Numbered from the stretch's first letter, positions 32,474-41,168 are shown. The stretch is 64,000 bases of DNA from Microbacterium sp. Leaf288 (GCF_001422925.1 NZ_LMNI01000001.1:18462-82461), one strand, 5' to 3'. Program-made: numbers and translations. The notes: generated from the letters alone by a model not told the origin.

Positions 32474-33322
32474 GTGAGCGTCGAACGCAATACCCGGGCG
32501 ATCGAGGGATCTGTCGTCACCGACTTCGAGGACCGCATGAGCTATGGCGGCTACCTCGATCTCGCCACCCTACTGTCGGCCCAGCGGCCGCTCAGCAACC
32601 CCGAGCACCACGACGAGCTGCTGTTCATCGTGCAGCACCAGACCACGGAGCTGTGGCTGAAGCTCGTGCTGCACGAGCTCGGCGCCGCCTGCCGGCTGCT
32701 GCGCGAAGACCAGCTCGCACCCGCGCTCAAGTGCATCGCGCGCGTCAAGCACATCCAGAAGACCCTCACCGAGCAGTGGTCTGTGCTCGCGACGCTGACA
32801 CCCGCCGAGTACGGGCAGTTCCGCGGCGTGCTGGGCAACGCCAGCGGCTTCCAGTCGGCGCAGTACCGCGCCGTCGAGTTCACGCTCGGCAACAAGAACG
32901 CCGCCATGCTGCGGGTCTTCGCCTCCGACCCCGCCGCCCACGCCCTCGTCGCGGCCGCTCTCGAGGCACCGAGCCTCTACGACGAGTTCCTCGCGATGCT
33001 GGCGCGCTCGGGCTACCCGATCCCCGCCGAGGTGCTCGAGCGCGATGTCACGAAGGCGTGGACCTACACTCCGGAGCTCGTGCCGGTGCTCACCGAGATC
33101 TACCGCGACCCGGAGGGCCACTGGGCGGCCTACGAGACGTGCGAGGAGCTCGTCGACCTCGAGGACAACTTCCAGCTCTGGCGCTTCCGCCATCTCAAGA
33201 CGGTCGAGCGCATCATCGGCCTGAAGACGGGCACCGGCGGCTCGAGCGGCGTGCCGTTCCTGCAGCGCGCACTGGACCTCACGTTCTTCCCCGAGCTGTA
33301 CGCCGTGCGGACGGAGCTGTGA
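32474..33322 (+). CDS. kynA: Tryptophan 2,3-dioxygenase
   Basis: This 282-residue haem dioxygenase opens the indole ring of L-tryptophan to N-formylkynurenine, the first step of the kynurenine route. The family core is evident: MSYGGYLDLATLL, HHDELLFIVQHQTTELWLKL (distal histidine and substrate contacts), FRGVLGNASGFQSAQYR, and RFRHLKTVERIIG with the proximal haem-ligand histidine, then GTGGSSGVPFL. The length is typical. The GTG start appears leaderless. Its stop overlaps the next ATG (TGATG), so it is co-translated with an amidohydrolase and kynureninase, forming a Trp-to-anthranilate operon. Confidence 0.95.
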   Translation: MSVERNTRAIEGSVVTDFEDRMSYGGYLDLATLLSAQRPLSNPEHHDELLFIVQHQTTELWLKLVLHELGAACRLLREDQLAPALKCIARVKHIQKTLTEQWSVLATLTPAEYGQFRGVLGNASGFQSAQYRAVEFTLGNKNAAMLRVFASDPAAHALVAAALEAPSLYDEFLAMLARSGYPIPAEVLERDVTKAWTYTPELVPVLTEIYRDPEGHWAAYETCEELVDLEDNFQLWRFRHLKTVERIIGLKTGTGGSSGVPFLQRALDLTFFPELYAVRTEL

Positions 33323-34302
33323 TGTCGCACGATCCCGACGCGCTGCGCGAACTCCTCGGCGCCGATGCGGCTCTCTGCCACCGGGCGATCACCGGCGAGC
33401 ACGGAGTCTCGCTGCCCCCGTTCACCGACCACCACGTGCACCTGCACCTCATCGACGAGAGCGGTCTGGCCGCAGGCGGCATCGCCGGCGTCGTCGATCT
33501 CGGCGGCGACCCGGTGGCACTGGCCCGGCGGGGGAACCACGGCATTCCGCGCGTGGCATATGCCGGCGCTTTCCTCACAGCGGTCGGCGGATACCCGGTC
33601 GGCAGGACCTGGGCACCCGCGGAGATCGCCCGTCAGATCGCGGACGCGTCGACCCACCCCGGCGTCGCCGGCGGCGCGGCGACCGCGGTCGACGAGCAGG
33701 CCTCGTTCGGGGCATCCGTCATCAAGGCGTCGCTCAACAGCGTCGCGGGTCCCGTTCTCGACGCGCAGGCGCTCGCCGCGATCGTGGAGGTCGCGCGCGA
33801 GCGCGGGCTGCCCGTCGTCGCACATGCGGAAGGCGATGGGATGCCGCAGCTCGCGCTCGACGCGGGCGTCGACGGCTTCGCCCACACGCCGTTCACCGAG
33901 TTCGTCGGGCGCACCTTCACCGCGCACGCGGTCGCCGCCGGCCAGGTGTGGATCTCGACGCTCGCGATCCACCGCGACGACGACGAGGCCGCCGAGTTCG
34001 CGCGGGTGAACCTCGCGGGCTTCGCCGCCGCGGGCGGACGCGTGCTCTACGGCACGGACCTCGGCAACGGCGAGCAGCCGGTGGGCGTCAACCCCGACGA
34101 GGTCGCGGCGCTCGACCGCGCGGGCATCCGCGGTGCGGCTCTCATCTCTGCGCTGGCCGATCCGTGGCCGCTCGCCGACCCGCCCTCGGGTGTCTGCACC
34201 TTCGTCCCCGGCCCGCCGCCGACCGGACTCGACGAGGTCGCCGAGTGGCTGCGGGGCGCGACCGTCGTCCCCACCGAGGAGCTCATCCATGACGGCCACT
34301 GA
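33322..34302 (+). CDS. Amidohydrolase, candidate alternative N-formylkynurenine hydrolase
   Basis: A 326-residue amidohydrolase-superfamily TIM barrel. FTDHHVHLHLID gives the metal-binding His-x-His, VVAHAEG the third histidine region, GFAHTPFTEF a fourth and LYGTDLGNG the final aspartate. In tryptophan catabolic operons the middle step is normally done by KynB (a cyclase-type formamidase) or an alpha/beta-hydrolase; neither is seen here. Overlaps with kynA (1 bp) and kynU (14 bp) strongly suggest this protein acts in the same pathway, probably hydrolysing N-formyl-L-kynurenine, though that substrate is not shown. Related imidazolonepropionase-like enzymes act on other amides or lactams. The ATG at 33322 is fixed by the overlap. 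Confidence 0.75.
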   Translation: MSHDPDALRELLGADAALCHRAITGEHGVSLPPFTDHHVHLHLIDESGLAAGGIAGVVDLGGDPVALARRGNHGIPRVAYAGAFLTAVGGYPVGRTWAPAEIARQIADASTHPGVAGGAATAVDEQASFGASVIKASLNSVAGPVLDAQALAAIVEVARERGLPVVAHAEGDGMPQLALDAGVDGFAHTPFTEFVGRTFTAHAVAAGQVWISTLAIHRDDDEAAEFARVNLAGFAAAGGRVLYGTDLGNGEQPVGVNPDEVAALDRAGIRGAALISALADPWPLADPPSGVCTFVPGPPPTGLDEVAEWLRGATVVPTEELIHDGH

Positions 34303-35554
34303 CCCGACCGGGGCCCCGGTGGCCCATGGACTCGAGGACGAGGCATCCGTCCTCGACGCCGCCGACCCCCTCGCCGCGCACCGCGACGCGTTCGTCGGAG
34401 CGGAGAGCTCGCTCGTGTACTTCGACGGGAACTCGCTTGGGCGTCCGCTGCGCGCGAGCGTCGAGCGGCTCGCCGCGTTCGCCCGGGACGAGTGGGGCGG
34501 TCGCCTCATCCGCGGCTGGGACGAGTCGTGGATGCAGCTGCCGTTCGACATCGGCGACGCCGTCGGCCGCGCGGCGATCGGCGCCGCGGCGAGCCAGACG
34601 GTCATCGGCGACTCGACCACGGTGCTGCTGTACAAGCTGCTGCGGGCCGCGTTCGACGCCGCCGTCGCCACGGATCCGGCACGCGTCGAGATCGTCGTCG
34701 ACCGCGACAACTTCCCCACCGACCGCTACCTGGTCGAGGGCATCGCCGCGGAGCGGGGCGGACGCATCAGGTGGATCGACGTCGACCTCGACGGCGGTGT
34801 GTCCGCTGGCGCGCTCCGCGCGGCGGTCGGCCCCGAGACCGCGGTCGTGCTGCTGTCGCACGTCGCGTACCGGTCGGGATATCTGACGGATGCTGCGACC
34901 CTCACCCGCATCGCGCACGACGCCGGCGCGCTCATCGTGTGGGACCTCTGCCACTCGGCGGGATCCGTGCCGGTCGAGGCCGACGCGTGGGGCTTCGATC
35001 TCGCGGTCGGCTGCACGTACAAGTACCTGGGCGGCGGCCCTGGCTCGCCGGCGTTCGCCTACGTCGCTGCGCGGCTGCAGGATCGGCTGGCCCAGCCCAT
35101 CCAGGGGTGGATGGGCACGGCCGACGTCTTCGCGATGGGGCCGGAGTACCGGCCGGCCGATGGCATGCGGCGCTTCCTGTCGGGCACGCCGCCGATCGTC
35201 GGCATGCTCGCGATGCAGGACACCCTCGACCTGCTCGAGGAGGTCGGCATCGAGGCCGTGCGCGCGAAGTCGATCGCACTCACGGAGTTCGCCGTGCGCG
35301 TCGCCGACGAGCTGCTCGCCCCGCTCGGGGTCACGGTCGCGTCGCCGCGGGATCCCGCCGAGCGCGGCGGACACGTGACGCTGTCGCACCCGTCGATGCG
35401 CGCGGTCACCGCTCGCCTCTGGACGGAGGACGTGATCCCCGACTACCGCGATCCGGGCGGACTCCGCATCGGCCTCTCCCCGCTCTCCACCTCCTTCGCC
35501 GAGACCCTCACCGGCCTCCGGGCGGTCGAGGCCGCAGTCCGCGCCGAGTCCTGA
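34289..35554 (+). CDS. kynU: Kynureninase
   Basis: A 421-residue PLP enzyme cleaving L-kynurenine to anthranilate and alanine. SLVYFDGNSLGRPL at the N-terminus, ASQTVIGDSTTVLLYKLL, the VDRDNFPTDRYL block, IVWDLCHSAGSVP and GCTYKYLGGGPGSPAF (Schiff-base lysine) are family signatures, and IQGWMGTADVFAM and GTPPIVGMLAM follow as expected. The ATG at 34289 lies inside the 3' end of the amidohydrolase gene (14-bp overlap). No anthranilate-degrading genes are in the window, so anthranilate would feed elsewhere or be excreted. Confidence 0.93.
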   Translation: MTATDPTGAPVAHGLEDEASVLDAADPLAAHRDAFVGAESSLVYFDGNSLGRPLRASVERLAAFARDEWGGRLIRGWDESWMQLPFDIGDAVGRAAIGAAASQTVIGDSTTVLLYKLLRAAFDAAVATDPARVEIVVDRDNFPTDRYLVEGIAAERGGRIRWIDVDLDGGVSAGALRAAVGPETAVVLLSHVAYRSGYLTDAATLTRIAHDAGALIVWDLCHSAGSVPVEADAWGFDLAVGCTYKYLGGGPGSPAFAYVAARLQDRLAQPIQGWMGTADVFAMGPEYRPADGMRRFLSGTPPIVGMLAMQDTLDLLEEVGIEAVRAKSIALTEFAVRVADELLAPLGVTVASPRDPAERGGHVTLSHPSMRAVTARLWTEDVIPDYRDPGGLRIGLSPLSTSFAETLTGLRAVEAAVRAES

Positions 35555-35600
35555 CCGCGGGGCGGCCAGGAGGACGTGCCTGAGCATCCCGCACGCTCGA

Positions 35601-35706
35601 GGCGTTTCGTCTTCGGGCGCTAGAGCGCCCTTCGCTCAAACGACCGGGAAATCGCGGCCTTCCTCTCGGTCGTTGAGCGAGCGAGGAACGAGCGAGACGA
35701 AACGCC
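35601..35706. repeat. Inverted-repeat element, dispersed Microbacteriaceae-type family
   Basis: GGCGTTTCGTC (35601-35611) and GACGAAACGCC (35696-35706) are perfect 11-bp terminal inverted repeats. Within the element GCTCAAACGACCG and CGGTCGTTGAGC also pair, as do GGGCGCT and AGCGCCC. No coding capacity. The same words occur at 43106-43161 and 48434-48465. It sits between kynU and the transporter and may form a large hairpin in RNA or DNA. Confidence 0.65.
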
Positions 35707-35768
35707 CCGGACCAACGAGCAAGGCATCCATCGTCCACAACCGGGCTCGCGTCGTTTCGGCACTGACC

Positions 35769-35774
35769 TACACT
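35769..35774 (+). promoter_or_regulatory. Candidate -10 for leaderless transporter gene
   Basis: TACACT ends 6 nt before the ATG at 35781 and no ribosome binding site lies between, consistent with leaderless transcription. A -35 was not found. Confidence 0.35.
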
Positions 35775-35780
35775 GGCGCG

Positions 35781-37271
35781 ATGAGCAATGAGGCTCCGCC
35801 GGCGACTGGGGATCAGGCTGGGCCCACGCGCCCCGAGGCTCCGCGCGACGCGCCAGCGGCGCGTGGAGAGGACGTGGGGACCACCTCCGCCCGTCTCAGC
35901 CGGGGCACGATCGCGCGGTATGCGACCGGTTCGCTCGGCACAGGCGGTTTCGCGACCCTGCCCGGCCTGGTGCTGACCTATTACCTGACCGACTCGCTGG
36001 GGGTCGCCGCGCTCGCGGCCGGCGCGGTCATCACGGTCGCGAAGGTGTGGGACGTCGTCATCGACCCGGTCATCGGCGCGCTCACCGACCGCGACCTCGC
36101 CCGCCACGGCAGCCGCCGGCGCCTGATGGTGATCGGCGCGCTCGCACTGCCGGTGCTGTTCGCGCTGACGTTCGCGGTGCCGCCGTCGCTCGGGCCGGTG
36201 GTCGCCGGCATCTGGGTGCTGCTCGCGTTCACGCTCACGGCGACAGCCTTCAGCCTCTTCCAGGTGCCCTACATCGCGCTTCCCGCCGAACTCACGCCGC
36301 GCTACGACGAGCGGACGCGCCTGCTGACATGGCGCGTCGTCGTGCTCACGCTGGCGATCCTGCTGTTCGGCGCCGGGGGCCCGGCGCTGCGTCGCGTATC
36401 GGAGGACCCGTTCGTCCAGTACCTCGTGATGGGCGTGGTCTGCGGCGTCGTCATCGGGATCGGGATGCTGGTGGCCACGGGTGTCGCGAGGCGCGCAGCA
36501 TCCACCGTCCCTCAACCGATCCGCGAGAGGGAAGCGGGAACGACGGATGCCGCGGCGGCGGGGATCCGGGAGCACTTCGCCGAGGGGATCGGTGCACTCC
36601 GGCGCAGCAGGCCGTTCCGGCTGCTGCTCTCGACCTTCGTGCTGCAGGCGCTGGCCACCGGGCTGATGCTCGCGGGCGCGCAGTACGTGGCGACCTGGGT
36701 GCTGGACTCGCAGGCGGCGGTCGAGCTGCTGTTCGTCGCGCTCATCGCGCCGGCGCTGCTCGCCGCACCCGCGTGGGGAGTGGTCGCGCGCCGCATCGGC
36801 AAGGAGCGCACGTTCACGATCGCGAGCATCGTCTTCGCAATCGCGGCGGTGTCGATCCTCGGCATGCTGTGGGCGCCGGGCGACTGGATCTACGTGCCGG
36901 TCGGCATCGCGGGCATCGCGTACGCCGGCATGCAGTCTCTGCCGATGGCGATGCTCCCCGACGTCATCTCGCACGACGAGCGCACGCACGGACCCGGCCG
37001 CGCCGGGTCGTTCAGCGGCGTGTGGACCGCCGGCGAGACGGTGGGCTTCGCGCTCGGCGCGACGACGCTGGCGGTGATCCTGGCCGTGACGGGATACGTC
37101 TCGTCGACGGGCACGCAGGTGGTGGAGCAGCCGGATGCGGCGATCACGGGCATCGTCGTGAGCTTCAGCCTCGCACCGGCCGTGCTGATCGCGCTGAGCC
37201 TTCTCGCGCTCGCCCGCTACCCGTTGCGACGCGCCGACATCGACCGCGACACCGAGTCGCAGGCCGCCTGA
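35781..37271 (+). CDS. GPH-type MFS sugar/cation symporter-like transporter
   Basis: This 496-residue membrane transporter has about twelve helices. KVWDVVIDPVIGALTDRDLARHGSRRR is the loop 2-3 signature of the glycoside-pentoside-hexuronide (MelB-like) group, and VISHDERTHGPGRAGSFSGVWTAGETVGFALG is the equivalent region in the second half. The first ~45 residues are a Pro/Ala-rich cytoplasmic extension. Substrate unknown; the flanking dehydrogenases are separated by 90 bp and have their own promoter-like site. ATG at 35781 is chosen over upstream frame-open sequence because of the -10-like TACACT. Confidence 0.85.
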   Translation: MSNEAPPATGDQAGPTRPEAPRDAPAARGEDVGTTSARLSRGTIARYATGSLGTGGFATLPGLVLTYYLTDSLGVAALAAGAVITVAKVWDVVIDPVIGALTDRDLARHGSRRRLMVIGALALPVLFALTFAVPPSLGPVVAGIWVLLAFTLTATAFSLFQVPYIALPAELTPRYDERTRLLTWRVVVLTLAILLFGAGGPALRRVSEDPFVQYLVMGVVCGVVIGIGMLVATGVARRAASTVPQPIREREAGTTDAAAAGIREHFAEGIGALRRSRPFRLLLSTFVLQALATGLMLAGAQYVATWVLDSQAAVELLFVALIAPALLAAPAWGVVARRIGKERTFTIASIVFAIAAVSILGMLWAPGDWIYVPVGIAGIAYAGMQSLPMAMLPDVISHDERTHGPGRAGSFSGVWTAGETVGFALGATTLAVILAVTGYVSSTGTQVVEQPDAAITGIVVSFSLAPAVLIALSLLALARYPLRRADIDRDTESQAA

Positions 37272-37361
37272 GACCGAGTGCCGCCGCACAGGCGCGGTGA
37301 CATAGGATGCCCGGTGACGTACTCACGAGCGGGAGTCGCGCGCGAGTTCGAAGGAGAACAC

Positions 37362-39158
37362 ATGTCCCCCACCTCGTCCGCGACGCCGGCGAAGCCGCGC
37401 AAGGCGCCGGCGAAGCGCGCGCCGCAGTCCGACCTTCCGGCCGACGAGCGCGCGGCGCTCGACGCCGACATCGATCGGCTCGAAGCGGGCGCGAAGGTGT
37501 GGGTCGCGCTCACCCTCGACCAGCGCGCCCGCCTCCTCGGCCGCGTCCGCGACGCCGTCGGCGTCGTCGCACAGGAGTGGGCCGACGCGGCGACGATGTC
37601 GAAGGGCCTGACCCCTGGGCATCCGCTGTCGGGCGAAGAGTGGCTCGGCGGGCCCTACGCCGTCATCGGACTGCTCGACGCGCTGCGCGAGACGCTCGAG
37701 GCGCTCGCGAAGGGCGGCAGCCCGCTCGACGGCGTCACGCTCGACGCGGCTCCGGGCGGGCGCCTTCGCGCGCACACCTTCCCCCTGAACGGCACCGAGA
37801 AGTTCCTGCTGTCGGGCTTCACCGGCGAGGTGTGGTTCGAGCCGGGCGTCTCCGCGATCGAGGCGACCAGCGCGGCGGGCCTCGCCCAGCTGACCCCGAC
37901 CGTGTCCGGTGGCGTCGGCCTCGTGCTGGGTGCGGGCAACGTGAGCTCCATCCCGGTCGCCGACGTGCTGTACGAGCTCTTCGCGCACAATCGCGTGGCG
38001 CTGCTCAAGGTCAACCCGACGCAGGACGCGCTCGTGTCCGTGTTCGAGCGCGCGCTCGCGCCGCTGATCGAGCCCGGGTTCGTGCGCATCGTGCGCGGCG
38101 GAGCCGCGACCGGCGCCTACCTGACCTCGCACCCGCGCTTCACGCACGTGCACATCACCGGCTCGGCGGTCACGTTCGACGCGATCGTGTGGGGCACCGG
38201 AGAGGATGCCGCGACGGCGCGCGCGGCGGGAAGCCCGAAGCTGCAGGTTCCGATCACGGCCGAGCTCGGCGGCGTCTCGCCCATCATCGTGGTGCCGGGC
38301 CGGTGGTCGGCGGCCGACCTGAAGTACCAGGCGGAGCACGTCGCGACGATGCGCCTCGTGAACGCCGGACACAACTGCATCGCGGGCCAGGTCGTCATCG
38401 TGAGCTCGGACTGGCCGCAGCGCGCCGAGTTCCTGCGCGAGCTGCACGCGGCGTACGCCGCGGCCCCGGAGCGCCCGGTCTGGTACCCCCGCAGCGAAGA
38501 GCGGCTGGAGGCCGCAGCATCCGCTTATCCCGATGCCGTGTGGAGCGCCGACCGCACGCGCGCGATCGTCGGGGTCGGTGAGAGCGAGGACGCCGACGCT
38601 GTCGAGACGGTCGAGTACTTCGCGCCGATCCTCGGGGTCGCCCTGGTGGGCGGCACCGGCCAGGAGTTCCTCGACGCGGCGGTCGCGCACGCGAACGACA
38701 GACTCACCGGCACCCTCGGTGCCAACGTGATCATCGACCCCGCCACCGAGGAGGCGCTCGGCGAAGGGTTCGAGCGCGCGATCGCCGACCTGCGCTACGG
38801 CGACATCGCGATCAACACGTGGACGGCCTTCAACTTCCTCACCGCACGCCTGACATGGGGCGGGTTCCCCGGGGCGACGCTCGACGACGTGTCGAGCGGC
38901 ATCGGCGTCGTGCACAACGCGCTGCTGCTGGATCGCGTCGAGCGGTCGGTGGCCCGCGGTCCGTTCCGCCCGTTCCCCCGGTCGGTCGGCGATCAGCTTC
39001 GGCGATTGAGCCTGTCGAAATCCACCATCCTGCCCACGCCGCCGTGGTTCGTGAGCTCGCGCACCGGCGCGGAGGTCAGCGCCGGGCTCACGCGGTATCT
39101 CGTGGACGGCAAGCTCCCCGGATTGGTGAAGACCCTGACCAAGGCCATGCAGGCGTGA
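37362..39158 (+). CDS. Aldehyde dehydrogenase family protein
   Basis: A 598-residue member of the aldehyde dehydrogenase superfamily, longer than the usual ~480-500. The NAD-binding part has VGLVLGAGNVSSIPVADVL and HVHITGSAVTFDAIV; the general-base glutamate lies in ITAELGGVSP and the catalytic cysteine in NAGHNCIAGQ. The C-terminal extra segment beyond ~540 carries RRLSLSKS, which derives from a repeat (see 39005). GAAGGAGAACAC directly before the ATG supports 37362; an in-frame GTG at 37314 just downstream of TAGGAT (37303-37308) could be a leaderless alternative start. Its stop overlaps the GMC oxidoreductase start, implying a two-step alcohol-to-acid oxidation. Substrate unknown. Confidence 0.85.
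   Translation: MSPTSSATPAKPRKAPAKRAPQSDLPADERAALDADIDRLEAGAKVWVALTLDQRARLLGRVRDAVGVVAQEWADAATMSKGLTPGHPLSGEEWLGGPYAVIGLLDALRETLEALAKGGSPLDGVTLDAAPGGRLRAHTFPLNGTEKFLLSGFTGEVWFEPGVSAIEATSAAGLAQLTPTVSGGVGLVLGAGNVSSIPVADVLYELFAHNRVALLKVNPTQDALVSVFERALAPLIEPGFVRIVRGGAATGAYLTSHPRFTHVHITGSAVTFDAIVWGTGEDAATARAAGSPKLQVPITAELGGVSPIIVVPGRWSAADLKYQAEHVATMRLVNAGHNCIAGQVVIVSSDWPQRAEFLRELHAAYAAAPERPVWYPRSEERLEAAASAYPDAVWSADRTRAIVGVGESEDADAVETVEYFAPILGVALVGGTGQEFLDAAVAHANDRLTGTLGANVIIDPATEEALGEGFERAIADLRYGDIAINTWTAFNFLTARLTWGGFPGATLDDVSSGIGVVHNALLLDRVERSVARGPFRPFPRSVGDQLRRLSLSKSTILPTPPWFVSSRTGAEVSAGLTRYLVDGKLPGLVKTLTKAMQA
39005..39021. repeat. Dispersed-repeat remnant inside the aldehyde dehydrogenase gene
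   Basis: ATTGAGCCTGTCGAAAT is the reverse complement of ATTTCGACAGGCTCAAT, the short form of the TTTCGAC...GCTCAA motif also found at 43106 and 48437. It is in frame and adds Arg-Leu-Ser-Leu-Ser-Lys-type residues to the protein near position 548-554. Confidence 0.5.
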
Positions 39159-40816
39159 CCGCCGGCTTCGGCTCCGACGGGTTCGAAGCCGACTACGTCG
39201 TCGTCGGCGCGGGCTCGGCGGGAGCGGCGCTCGCGGCGCGGCTGAGCGACGACCCCGCCGTCTCGGTGCTGCTGCTCGAGGCCGGCGCCCCCGACAGAGC
39301 GCCTCAGCTGCACGTGCCGGCTGCGTTCTCGAAGCTGTTCCGCGGCGAGTACGACTGGAACTACGACACGGTGCCCCAGCCGCAGCTCGAAGGCCGTACG
39401 GTCTACTGGCCGCGCGGCAAGACGCTGGGCGGGTCGTCGTCGCTCAATGCACTGATGTGGATCCGGGGCTTCGCCGCCGATTACGACGAGTGGGCGGATG
39501 CTGCCGGTCCGGCGTGGTCGTGGGACGCCCTGGTCCCCTACTTCCAACGTGTCGAGCGGACCGTCGACCCGGTCGACCCGACGCAGGGTTCCCAGGGGCC
39601 GCAGTCGGTCGAGCACCAACGCGACCCCCGGCCGCACACGGCCGTGTTCCTGGCAGCGGCGCAGGAGACGGGGCATCCGGTGACTCCGCCGAACCTCCCG
39701 GCTGGGCAGGGGTTCTCGCAGACGATGGTGAGTCAGCACCGCGGCGCCCGCGCCTCGACCGCCGACGCGTACCTGCGGCCGGCGAAGAAGCGGCGCAACC
39801 TGCGCGTCGTGACGGGGGCGCACGTGCGACGCGTGACCTTCGCGGCGTCGCCCGGCCCAGGGACCGAGACTCCGAGCGAACCGCGCGCGACCGGCGTGTA
39901 CGTCGACATCGACGGGATCACGCGCCACGTGCGCGCGCGACGAGAGGTCGTGCTGTCGGGCGGCGCCGTGAACACGCCCCAGCTGCTGATGCTGAGCGGT
40001 ATCGGCCCGGCGGAGCACCTCACCGCACGCGGCATCGACGTGGTCGTCGACTCGCCCGAGGTGGGTGCGAACCTGCAGGACCACCTCGTCGCGGGGCTCG
40101 CCCCCGCGGCCCACGGCGGAACGCTCTACGATGCCGAGAAGCCCGCCGAGCTCGTGAAGTACCTCGTGGCCCGCAAGGGGATGCTGACCTCGAACGCCGC
40201 CGAGGCTTACGGTTTCGTGCGCACGCCCGTGGCCGATGCGGCTGGCGTCCCCGAGGGTCTCCCCGACATCGAGATCATCTTCGTGCCCGGGCCGTACGTC
40301 GGCGAAGGCCTGGTTCCGATGCCGGCGCACGGGCTGACGGTCGCCGCGATCCTGCTCAGGCCGATCAGCCGCGGCACGATCCGCCTGGCCTCGGCCGACC
40401 CGGCCGAGGCCCCGCTCATCGACCCCGCTTACCTGTCGGACGCCGACGACATCGACGCCACGACGCTGCGCGCGGGCCTCGCCGAGTGCGAGCGCCTGAT
40501 CGACACCGAGGCGCTGCGGAAGATCACGACCGGTGGGTGGGTGCTGCCCGAGGGCGGCGAACACATGACGCCCGCCGATCGCGCGGAGCTGTCGCTCCGC
40601 CGCTACTCGCACACCCTCTATCACCCCGTCGGCACGGCACGGATGGGCACCGATGCCGCGTCGGTCGTCGATCCCGAGCTGCGCGTCCGCGGGGTCGCGG
40701 GACTGCGCGTGGCCGACGCATCCGTCATGCCCACGGTGATCCGCGGCCACACCAACGCTCCCGCGATCGTGATCGGCGAGGTCGCCGCCGACCTCATCCT
40801 CGGCCGCCGGGTCTGA
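39155..40816 (+). CDS. GMC-family FAD-dependent alcohol oxidoreductase
   Basis: This 553-residue protein belongs to the glucose-methanol-choline family. DYVVVGAGSAGAALAARLSD is the FAD motif, WPRGKTLGGSSSLNALMWIRG and VVLSGGAVNTPQLLMLSGIGP are the two GMC signatures, and LYHPVGTARMG with VIRGHTNAPAIVIGEVAADLI contain the catalytic His-Asn pair. Choline dehydrogenase (BetA) is the closest well-known group, and the coupled aldehyde dehydrogenase gene upstream would fit BetA/BetB, but other primary alcohols are equally possible. The GTG start overlaps the upstream stop (GTGA). Confidence 0.9.
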   Translation: MTAGFGSDGFEADYVVVGAGSAGAALAARLSDDPAVSVLLLEAGAPDRAPQLHVPAAFSKLFRGEYDWNYDTVPQPQLEGRTVYWPRGKTLGGSSSLNALMWIRGFAADYDEWADAAGPAWSWDALVPYFQRVERTVDPVDPTQGSQGPQSVEHQRDPRPHTAVFLAAAQETGHPVTPPNLPAGQGFSQTMVSQHRGARASTADAYLRPAKKRRNLRVVTGAHVRRVTFAASPGPGTETPSEPRATGVYVDIDGITRHVRARREVVLSGGAVNTPQLLMLSGIGPAEHLTARGIDVVVDSPEVGANLQDHLVAGLAPAAHGGTLYDAEKPAELVKYLVARKGMLTSNAAEAYGFVRTPVADAAGVPEGLPDIEIIFVPGPYVGEGLVPMPAHGLTVAAILLRPISRGTIRLASADPAEAPLIDPAYLSDADDIDATTLRAGLAECERLIDTEALRKITTGGWVLPEGGEHMTPADRAELSLRRYSHTLYHPVGTARMGTDAASVVDPELRVRGVAGLRVADASVMPTVIRGHTNAPAIVIGEVAADLILGRRV

Positions 40817-40862
40817 CCTTCAACCCCTCCGGCCGGTCCGGTCGGCGCGGGTGTCGTCTCAG

Positions 40863-41168
40863 GTCCGGGTTTCGCAGCATCCCACGCTCCAGGACCCGCG
40901 AAGTCCGGACTTCGCAGAAACAGTCGCAGCCCGGCCACCCGCACCCGTCCGGGTATCGCAGCATCCCACGCTTCAGCGCCTGCGAAGTCCGGACTTCGCA
41001 GAAACAGTCGCAGCCCGGCCACCCGCACCCGTCCGGGTATCGCAGCATCCCACGCTCCAGCGCCCGCGAAGTCCGGACTTCGCAGAAACAGTCGCAGCCC
41101 GCCCACCCGCACCCGTCCGGGTTTCGCAGCATCCCACGCTCCAGGACATGCGAAGTCCGGACATCGCA
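40863..41168. repeat. 84-bp tandem repeat array with internal palindrome
   Basis: About 3.6 copies of an 84-bp unit start at 40863, 40947, 41031 and 41115 and differ at only a few bases. Each holds GCGAAGTCCGGACTTCGC, a perfect 18-bp palindrome (40898-40915, 40982-40999, 41066-41083). It is 20 bp in copy 2 (TGCGAAGTCCGGACTTCGCA, 40981-41000) and carries one mismatch in copy 4 (41149-41168). Each unit also has CGCAGCATCCCACGCT. The array lies between two convergent genes and is not supported as coding: the 28-residue repeat in open frames on both strands follows from the 84-bp (3 x 28) period. Its role is unknown; possibilities are protein binding sites, stacked hairpins at transcript ends, or a mobile-element relic. 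Confidence 0.9.

Noticed and set aside
35508..37289. Long minus-strand frames opposite the transporter and, at 38993-40750, opposite the GMC oxidoreductase
   Set aside because: Arg/Asp/His-biased shadows of genes with clear family motifs on the plus strand.
40863..41168. The tandem array as a 28-residue protein repeat or a CRISPR array
   Set aside because: Open frames on both strands result from the 84-bp period. There are no variable spacers, and the whole unit is conserved, so CRISPR is excluded.
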